Source: Theropithecus gelada (Eukaryota > Chordata > Mammalia > Primates > Cercopithecidae). From it: DNA of 64,000 nucleotides. A program made the translations under genes and the position numbers. How positions within the stretch are numbered: the first letter of the stretch is position 1; each line of letters begins with the position of its first letter. The notes under the pieces were generated by a model, which ran no database searches, had not been told where the DNA came from, and saw nothing but the letters and a program-made list of their open reading frames with translations. The DNA is taken from the NCBI RefSeq assembly GCF_003255815.1, contig NC_037671.1:158870435-158934434 (forward strand), given 5' to 3'. Positions 56,697-64,000 of this stretch are shown here, piece by piece.

Positions 56697-57030
56697 TCTT
56701 TTTCTTTTTTGGAGACAGACTCTTGCTGTGTTCCTCAGGCTGGAGTGCAGTGGCCCAGTCTCGGCTTATTGCGACCTCTGCTTCCCGGGTGGCCTAGTCT
56801 CGGCTTATTGCAACCTCTGCTTCCCGGGTTCAAGCAATTCTCCTGCCTCAGCCTCCTGAGTAGCTGGGATGACAGGCACACACCACCAGGCCTAGCTAAT
56901 TTTTGTATTTTTAGTAGTGACGGGGTTTCACCATGTTGGCCAAGCTGGCCTTGAACTCCTGATCTCAGGTGATCCACCTGCCTCGGCTTCCCAAAGTGCT
57001 GGGATTATAAGTGTGGCCACCACACCGGAC
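56697..57030 (-). mobile_element. AluS-type SINE with internal 39-bp duplication
   Basis: Reverse Alu. 56752-56790 and 56791-56829 are near-identical 39-bp copies that start GGCCCAGTCTCGGC and GGCCTAGTCTCGGC. Flank TATTATTTC on both sides. Confidence 0.95.
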
Positions 57031-57725
57031 CTATTATTTCCTGTATTACTAAAATCATTTCAGGAATTTGTAAAAGTTACAATAATAAAACTCATACTGC
57101 AACAATGACTAGAACATGGCCTTTGTAAAGAATCCATTTACAGGCTCATAAGATTTGGTGTTATAGATGGATGGCTGTGGAGCTGCTCAAGCTTGTGTTT
57201 GCACTTATCAGAATTCAAGGCAGTTAGGAAGAGTTTCCGAGTGCTGATGTGCTAGAGAAGAAAGGGTGTGCTGCAGTGTAGAAACCACAGGAGAAACAAT
57301 TAAGTCACCTAGATTCAAACTGTGAGAAAACTACTAGCGAACTAGAAGAATATTTAACTTCCTAAATCTGAGAGATTTATATCTCAAAGAACGCAGATTC
57401 TACTCTAGGCACATCATAGTCAAACTGATAAAAAATAAAAATAAAAATAAAATTAGAGCAGCCAGTAAAAGAATACACATTACATTCATCATAGCAATAA
57501 TGTAAACATTGTTGACTTCCCATCAGAAACTCTACAGACCAGAAGACAAGAACCAACATCTTTAAAGTGATGAAAGAAAGAAAAATAAAGTAGCCACCCA
57601 GAATTCCATATCTAACAAAAACATCCTTCATGAATGAAATAAAGGTATTTCCATTTACAAAGACACAACATGTAGACAAAAGAAAGCTAAGATATTTCGC
57701 TGCCAGAAGACTTATAAGAAATCCT

Positions 57726-58037
57726 GGCCAGGCGCGTTGGCTCACTCCTATAATCCCAGCACTTTGGGAGGCTTAGGAGGGTGGATCACTTGAGGTCAGG
57801 AGTTCAAGACCAGCCTGGCCAACATGGTGAAACGCTGTCTCTATTAAAAATACAAAAATTAGCCAGGCATGGTGGCATGCACCTGTAATCCCAGCTACTC
57901 AGGGGCTGAGACAGGAGACAGGAGAATTGCTTATACCCAGGAGGTGGAGGTTGCAGTGAGCTGAGGTCTCGCCACTGCACTCCAGCCTGGGCGGCAGAGT
58001 GAGATTCTATCTCAAAAAATAATAAAAACATTGAAAA
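57726..58037 (+). mobile_element. AluS-type SINE in L1M
   Basis: Forward Alu, flanks AGAAATCCT on both sides. A short repeat (GAGACAGGAGACAGGAGAA) lies in the right monomer. Confidence 0.95.
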
Positions 58038-58327
58038 AAAAGAAATCCTAAAGGAAAATTTCCAGGCTAAAGGGAAATGACACCAGAGAGAAACAGATTT
58101 TCAGGAAGAAATGAAGAACATCAGAAATGGTAAATATCTGGATAAATACAAAAGATAATTTTCCTCTTATTTTTTAAAAAATGCACTGTACTGTAGGGTT
58201 TAGTACACATATAGATAATATATATGACAGCTATAATATAAAAGATGAGGGTAGAGTAGGGTAGATGCACCTACATTGTTTGAAAATTTTGACAGTGGTC
58301 TATGAAAATTTGAAGTCAATTATTGTA

Positions 58328-58627
58328 GGCCGGGTACAGTGGCTCATGCCTGGAATCCCAGCACTTTGGGAGGCCAAGGGAGGCAGATCACTTGAGGTCA
58401 GGAGATCGAGATCAACCTGGCCAGCATACTGAAACCCCGTCTCTACTAAAACTACAAAAATTAGCCAGGCGTGGTGGCACATGCCTATAATCCCACTACC
58501 TGAGAGGCTGAGACAGGATAATTACTTGAACCCAGAAGGTGGAGGTCACAGTGAACCAAGATTGTGCCACTGCACTCCAGCCTGGGCAACAGAGTGAGAC
58601 TCTGTCTCAAAAAAATAAAAATAAAAA
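58328..58627 (+). mobile_element. AluS-type SINE in L1M
   Basis: Forward Alu with target-site duplication TGAAGTCAATTATTGTA (58311-58327) and TGAAGTCATTTATTGTA (58628-58644). Confidence 0.96.
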
Positions 58628-59140
58628 TGAAGTCATTTATTGTAATCTTCAGAGCACCACTGAAAATATGATGCAAAGAGGATAAGTAGAAAGTCAACGG
58701 GTAGATTAATATTAAATTATAAAACCTATTCAAATAATTCTAGAGAAGTCAGAAAAGGAAGAACAAGCAAATAAAGAAGAGAAGAGACATATAGAAAACA
58801 AATAGCAAAACAGTAAAATTAAATCTGTGTCATTACATTAAGTGTAAATGGTCTAAACATCCCAAGTAAAAAACAGATTGTTAGACAGGATTTTAAAAGA
58901 AAAATCTAACCACATGACATCTATAAGATAAGCACCTTAACTATAAGACACAGGTTGAAAGAAAATGGAAAATAAATATATGCCATGTGAAAAGTAGGCT
59001 TTTAAAGATTGGACTGGCTATATCTATCAGAAGAAATAGACTTCAAACAAAGACTTTTATCAGAGATAAACAAGGACATTTCCTAAAGATAAAATGATCA
59101 ATTCATTAGGAAATAATAATAATCATAAAGATGTATGTGT

Positions 59141-59811
59141 GGTTGGGCACAGTGGCTCACGCCTGTAATCCCAGCACTTTGGGAGGCTGAGGCGGATGGA
59201 TCACCTGAGGTCAGGAGTTGGAGCCCAGCCTGACCAACATGGCGAAACCTCTTCTCTACTAAAAATACAAAACTTAGCTGGCTGTGGTGGCACATGCCTG
59301 TAATCCCAGCTACTCAGGAAGCTGAGAAAGGAGAATTGCTTGAACCCGTGCTTGAACCCGGGAAGCAGAGGTTGCAGTGAGCCAAGCCGAGATCATGCCA
59401 TTGCACTCCAGCCTGGGCAACAAGTGCAAAACTCGGCAGGGCACAGTGGCTCATGCCTGTAATCCCAGCACTTTGGGAGGCCGAAGGTGGGCAGATCACA
59501 AGGTCAGGAGATCGAGACCATCTTGGCTAACACAAACACGGTGAAACCCCACCCCGTCTCTACTAAAAAATACAAAAAATTAGCCAGGCGTGGTGGCCGG
59601 CACCTGTAGTCCCAGCTACTCAGGAGGCTGAGGCAGGAGAATGGCATGAACCTGGGAGGCGGAGCTTGTAGTGAGCCGAGATTGCGCCACTGCACTCCAG
59701 CCTGGGGGACAGAGCGAGACTCCGTCTCAAAAAAAAAAAAAAAAAAAAACAAAAACAAAACTGCAAAACTCTGCATCAGAAAAAAATGAAAAATAAAAAA
59801 AATAAAAATAA
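59141..59811 (+). mobile_element. AluS-type SINE in L1M, host of a second Alu
   Basis: The forward Alu body at 59141-59434 resumes with its A-rich tail at 59762-59811. Outer flanks AAAGATGTATGTG and AAAGGTGTACATG. It carries a small repeat GAACCCGTGCTTGAACCCGG. Confidence 0.92.
59435..59761 (+). mobile_element. AluY-type SINE inserted in the tail of an AluS
   Basis: Young-type wording 'gatcgagaccatcttggctaac' and 'gaatggcatgaacctggg'. Exact duplication TGCAAAACTC at 59425-59434 and 59762-59771. Confidence 0.95.
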
Positions 59812-60125
59812 AGGTGTACATGCCTAATAACAGAGGTTCAAAATATATAAAGCAAAAATTGACTGAATTAAAAGAACCAAAAGACAATTCTACCACTAGA
59901 GGTGGAGATTTTAAAAAGCTCTTAGTAATGGACTAACCAACTAGGTAGAAAAAAAAAAGAAAAGAAAAAAATTACTCTAGACATAGATCCTGCTTTGTGA
60001 GTTGGTTAAGTGGGTGGCTGGGAAGGATTTTCATGAGTTGAGCTCTTGTAGGAGGGACACGCCATTCTTTGTAACCCTACTGATGAAGGAAAAGTAATAA
60101 AAACGTTTTAAAAATGAGTAAGTCT

Positions 60126-60206
60126 ATTGTACCACTGCACTCCAACCTGGGTGACAGAGCAAGACTCCGTTTCAGAAAATAAATAAATAAATAAATAAAA
60201 AGAATA
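60126..60206 (+). mobile_element. 5'-truncated Alu 3' end
   Basis: Only the last 60 or so bases of an Alu (CCACTGCACTCCAACCTGGG...) followed by (AAAT)n. Confidence 0.88.
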
Positions 60207-60266
60207 GGTCAGAAATATTTCTATTCCTATTTCTCTATGTGTTCTGCATTAGTTTTTCTTGTAACT

Positions 60267-60570
60267 TTTTTTTTTTTTTTTTTTTTTTAAGACGGAATTT
60301 CACTCTTTTTGCCCAGGCTGGAATGCAATGGCACAATCTTGGCTCACTACAACCTCTGCCTCCTGGATTCAAGTGATTATCCCACCTCAGTCTCCCAAGT
60401 AGCTGAGATTACAGGTGCCTGCCACCATACCCAGCCAATTTTGTATTTTTAGTAGAGATGGGGTTTCACCATGTTGGCCAGGCTGGTCTTGAACTCCTGA
60501 CCTCAGGTGATCCAACCACCTTGGCCCCCCAAAGTGCTGGGATTACAGGCATGAGCCACCACGCCCAGCC
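60267..60570 (-). mobile_element. AluS-type SINE
   Basis: Reverse Alu from a T run to CACGCCCAGCC. Confidence 0.94.
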
Positions 60571-60612
60571 TGTAACATAATTTCTTTAGGCTTCTAAAAG
60601 TGTCCAACCAAC

Positions 60613-60639
60613 ATTTTCTTTTTCTTTTTTTTTTCTTTC

Positions 60640-60671
<32 letters not shown>

Positions 60672-60790
60672 GAGTGAAAGCAAGTTTATTAAGAAAGTAA
60701 AGGGATAAAGAATGGCTACTTCATAGATAGAGCAGTCCCGAGGACTGCTGGTCAAGCACCATTTTCTAGACCTGTCCTGTACAGATTTTC
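60613..60790 (-). mobile_element. Probable retroposed LTR-type transcript end
   Basis: On the minus strand, 'ctttcttaataaacttgctttcactc' motif parts (AATAAA at about 60686-60691) run straight into a long A-rich tail (T/C-rich on plus, 60613-60671). This is the layout of a polyadenylated RNA copied into the genome. The sequence resembles the end of an endogenous retrovirus LTR, from memory. A related stretch sits at 2305-2355. Confidence 0.5.
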
Positions 60791-62199
60791 TTCCCTTTCC
60801 ATTTTCTTTACATAACATCAAGAATCATTTATGTTTCTTTGGTAATGCTTCATTCTACATTGCTTCTTCATAACACATGTGCTGTAGGTCTTAATAGCAG
60901 TATTAGCCAGCAGATGGCTTGTTTATTGTGGTGGTATACTGCTAATGGGCTGAAATGATGGAATAAATAGGCTAATTCACTTTTATGTTTTTTCTTCTTT
61001 CTTCAAAAGACATAATAAAACAAGACAGAAAAAATTTTTTGACAGATGAAATTGATAATGTTTAGACCATAAGTCTGGTCTTTGGGGAAAAAAAAGAAAA
61101 ACCATCAGAGAGTTTCTCACTTTCCTTCTCAAGTCCTCCTGTTAGGCACAGTCTCTGACTCCCTTTTATGAAGAACAGATTATAGCACAGATTTAGCCCA
61201 AGCTGTTTCTGCCAGGAGAGCTGTTTCTAGGAAGCGTGCTATAGAACTGGGCAGTCCACTTTCCATTCTCCCAGTTTTGGTGTTTTCTGGCTGCGAGCTT
61301 TGAATATGTCAGCTAACCTATTCAGCTTATTATTTCATTTCTAATAGAGGCGTAACAAGAAAGGGCTGTCCCTCCTATTTCAAGGGATTGCGGCAAACAC
61401 TACATTAGATTTCTGTGAATACCCCTTGTAAAAGCATGAGGCATAATACAAATATCAGATATCAGCATGAGTTTTCTATTTCATTAGACCTATTTCACTA
61501 GAAAAGGTGAAAGCTCTATTATCACTCTCTTAATTGTTTTAGCTCCTTTTTGCTTCACCTAACCTTTTATTTCTAGTGTTTGCTTTGTGCAATTAGGCCT
61601 CATGGCTCATGTGTGTTTGTGATAAAGAATTTTTAAATGTCATCTATTTGCTATGAGAACATACCCTACTCTTTGTCTAAACATAATTTCTTATCATATA
61701 ATCTGAAGCATATTCTCCGATCTCATAAAGTGGCATTCCTCTGATTCTGATTAGATGTATAGCCCTAATATCATAGTGCAAGTCATACATGCCCTCCCAT
61801 AAGTATTCTGAAGTATGATTCACCCTAGGTTTTCAAATCTCTTCCTTGCCCTAGAAGACAAACTTGGACCCATGTATTTGCCCACTTTATTTGACTCCTC
61901 CGTCTTCCATTTCAGCAAATAGACTCATTCCTTCATTATTCCTCCCAATACTTAAATATGCTTCACAATCCACAAAGCTGTACCTGATTTTATATATATA
62001 TATATGTACTTTTTTTTTTTTTTAATGACAGGCAGGTAATGTGCAGACATCATAACAAGGCTTGAAGGAGACATATTTCACACAGGGACATGAAAACCCA
62101 ATCATCATACTTATAAATGACAAAGGGATCTAGTATATATGTTTTAGATACTGAAAAGAAGATATAACGAAAGGACTTTTAGGATAAAATTGATTGCAA
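60791..62199. other. Intronic, no feature recognised
   Basis: About 1.4 kb of unique-looking DNA. It has a short (TA)n at 61991-62005 and a T run at 62011-62024. No splice-compatible frame recognised. Confidence 0.4.
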
Positions 62200-62481
62200 G
62201 GCCGGGCGTGGTGGCTCACACCTGTATTCCCAGCACTTTGGGAGGTCAAGCCCAGCGGATTGTCTGAGGTCAGGAGTTCGAGACCAGCCTGGCTAATATG
62301 GTGAAATCCTGTCTCCATTAAAAATACAAAAATTATCCAGGCATGGTGGCTCAAGCCTGTATTCCCAGCTACTTGGGAGGCTGAAACAGGAGAATCACTT
62401 GAACCCTGGAGGTGGTGGTTGCAGTGAGCTGAGATCGCACCAATGCACTCTAGCCTGGGTGACAGAGTAAGACTCTGTCTC

Positions 62482-62508
<27 letters not shown>
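62200..62508 (+). mobile_element. AluS-type SINE
   Basis: Forward Alu with a 26-base poly(A) tail. It lies about 150 bp downstream of the long-isoform exon in the sense of SGK1 transcription. Confidence 0.94.
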
Positions 62509-62513
<5 letters not shown>

Positions 62514-62658
62514 TAATTACAAAGTGTATTTGAGTGTTGGGTTAGGTAAGAATAAACAAACAAACAAAATTTTCCCCCAAACCTTGCCTTTGTTAGAGCT
62601 TTACTACAGAATGCATCCTGTACATAACAGGAAACAGATTGTATTTTTCCAATAGTAC

Positions 62659-62734
62659 CTGAATCATCATTAGTCCAGAAGGTTCTTGGATCGGGCTTGG
62701 TCAGGATGTTGGCATGATTACATGGTTCTCTCAC
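62659..62734 (-). CDS. SGK1: SGK1 long-isoform upstream coding exon
   Basis: Minus strand: pyrimidine-rich acceptor ending TTTTAAAG, then 76 nt coding VREPCNHANILTKPDPRTFW and TNDDS plus one G, then donor GTACTA. The text matches my memory of the last unique stretch of the 526-residue SGK1 isoform. The single G joins CT of exon 2 to give Ala, as for the other 5' exons. The earlier exons of this isoform lie beyond the right edge. The last codon here is Ser (TCA); from memory the human residue may be Pro. The donor is weaker than others in the gene. Confidence 0.88.
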
Positions 62735-63226
62735 CTTTAAAACATAAAGAGAAAAGAAGTGATATAAAAATGGCTTCATCATTTCAGCTATTTTAGGCTT
62801 ATAGTTCTAGAGAAAGGATTCCAAGGCTGAAGCTAGTACATATGGCATGTCTGTGCTCTAATTAGGGTGGTTTTCCCAGGACCGTGCTGGGTATGGCACT
62901 GAAAGTCCCAAATCCTGGGAAGCCTTTTAGTCCTGGGCAAACTGGGACAGTTGGTACCTTTACACATGATGCAGTTTCACTGGGCTGATGGCTGGGTTAG
63001 TCCATGGGGGCTGGAGCTCACCCAGCATTATGTGCAGTGCACAAACTGCACAGCCGTATGAAGAGGCCCTGGATTATTAGCAAACTTATCAGTGTAAAGA
63101 CACTCACTACATAAAAAGTGTTTGAATCTCCATGTAACAGAAATGATACTTTTAGTACATATTGCTTGGGAAAATACATATTAATTAAAAGCTACTTTTA
63201 ATTCAGTAGCACTTTAAATGCTTTTT
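62735..63226. other. Intronic, no feature recognised
   Basis: Holds the pyrimidine tract and branch region of the exon at 62734. Otherwise nothing recognised. Confidence 0.4.
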
Positions 63227-63524
63227 TTTCCTTTTTTTTTTTGAGACAGAGTCTTATTCTTTTGCTCAAGTTGGAGTGCAGTGACACAATCTCAGCTCAC
63301 TGCAACCTCTGCCTCCTGGGTTCAAGCGATTCTCCTGCCTCAGCCTCCTGAGTAGCTGGGATTACAGGCATGTGCCACCACGTCTGGTTAATTTTTGTAT
63401 TTTTAGCAGAGACAGGGTTTCACCATGTTGCCCAGGCTGGTCTCGAACTCCTGACCTCAAATGATCTGCCCACCTAGGCCTCCCAAAGTGCTGGGTTTAT
63501 AGGTGTGAGCCACCGCGCCCAGCC
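63227..63524 (-). mobile_element. AluS-type SINE
   Basis: Reverse Alu from an interrupted T run to GCGCCCAGCC. Confidence 0.94.
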
Positions 63525-63696
63525 TGCATTCTTATTTTATAATCATAACAGAATCTTTATATTCTCAAACAGCAGCACATGTACATATGCAATATGTATT
63601 ATTTAGTCCACTTAGAGGCTCTTCTTAGTGTAGATATATTTTTTTAATGATAAATAATATTTATTGAGCATTTCTGTCAGGTACTTTCTTCATTAA

Positions 63697-64000
63697 AAAA
63701 AAATTTCAATAGATTTTTGGGGGACAGGTGGTGTTAGGTTATATGGATAAGTTCTTTAGTAGTGATCTCTGAGATTTTGGTGCACCCAACACCTAAGCAG
63801 TATACACTGTACCCAATGTGTAGTCTTTTATCCCTTGCCCCACTGTCGCCCTTCCCCTTGAGTCCCCAGAGTCCACTGTATCATCTTTATGCCTTTGCGT
63901 CCTCATGGCTTAGCTCCCACTTATGAGTGAGAACATACGATATTTGGCTTTCCATTCCTGTGTTACTTCACTTAGAATAATGGTCTCTAATTCCATCCAG
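63697..64000 (-). mobile_element. L1 3' end, continues past the right edge
   Basis: Reverse complement of L1 3' UTR and ORF2 end: 'agctcccacttatgagtgag', 'aacatacgatatttggcttt' and 'tagaataatggtctctaattc' are in order. Its A-rich end is at the left. Confidence 0.88.

Larger units (their letters stand above)
57290..59950 (+). mobile_element. Old L1 (L1M-type) ORF1/ORF2-region body split by four Alus
   Basis: Ordered L1 blocks are visible: 'cagaccagaagacaagaacc', 'acccagaattccatatctaa', 'aggctaaagggaaatgacacc', 'attacattaagtgtaaatgg', 'atagacttcaaacaaagac', 'cctaataacagaggttcaaa'. Frames are destroyed. The Alus are at 57726, 58328, 59141 and 59435. Confidence 0.85.

Noticed and set aside
1..64000. 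CRISPR array, operon, bacterial or phage system
   Set aside because: Spliced gene, Alus, LINEs and LTRs show primate nuclear DNA. Direct repeats are microsatellites or local duplications only.
1..64000. tRNA, snRNA or microRNA genes
   Set aside because: I saw no cloverleaf with A and B boxes outside Alu (whose own A/B boxes are part of the SINE) and no known small RNA text. A covariance-model scan would be needed to exclude them.

Overview
The window is primate nuclear DNA, judged by its dense 7SL-derived Alu elements of J, S and Y type, an L1PA-like LINE, MaLR and ERVL long terminal repeats, and an intron-containing kinase gene. The only cellular gene I can support is SGK1 (serum- and glucocorticoid-regulated kinase 1), read on the minus strand.

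Layout. Bases 1-24,180 are intergenic sequence 3' of SGK1. They hold an L1 3' end with an open ORF2 tail (1-1285), a solitary MaLR LTR (3338-3710), a complete LTR-internal-LTR MaLR element with target-site duplication set in an old L2 (6635-8915), a Tigger-type DNA transposon carrying three Alus (13905-15241), an old minus-strand L1 (20430-21115) and many Alus. Bases 24,187-29,770 are the standard SGK1 transcription unit: about 1 kb of 3' UTR with its AATAAA signal, twelve coding exons that join to 432 codons (431 residues plus stop, every junction GT-AG and in phase), and a TATA promoter in a CpG island. Bases 29,770-32,813 are the upstream regulatory and alternative-promoter region: a second first exon with an intact 39-codon N-terminus, a near-palindromic glucocorticoid response element about 1.2 kb upstream, and a third first exon preceded by a TATA box. 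That third exon has lost its reading frame in this sequence. Bases 33,000-64,000 are the long first-intron region used by the longest SGK1 transcript. Far upstream lies one more 76-nt coding exon of the long isoform (62659-62734). The rest is intronic and mostly repeats: an ERVL 3' half with its LTR (40664-43545), an L1M body with four Alus (57290-59950), nested Alus, L2 and MIR relics, and an L1 that runs off the right edge.

How it works together. The alternative 5' exons (29642-29717, 30478-30595, 32599-32759, 62659-62734) all end with one extra G, so each splices in the same phase to exon 2 (29421-29496) and makes the Ala codon. The gene therefore swaps N-termini, which control SGK1 location and turnover, on a constant kinase body. 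The broken 32.6-kb exon, compared with my memory of the human 459-residue isoform, suggests that this is a non-human primate or a variant allele. I found no new biosynthetic, defence or mobile system. The interest lies in the alternative exon structure and in dated repeat insertions.
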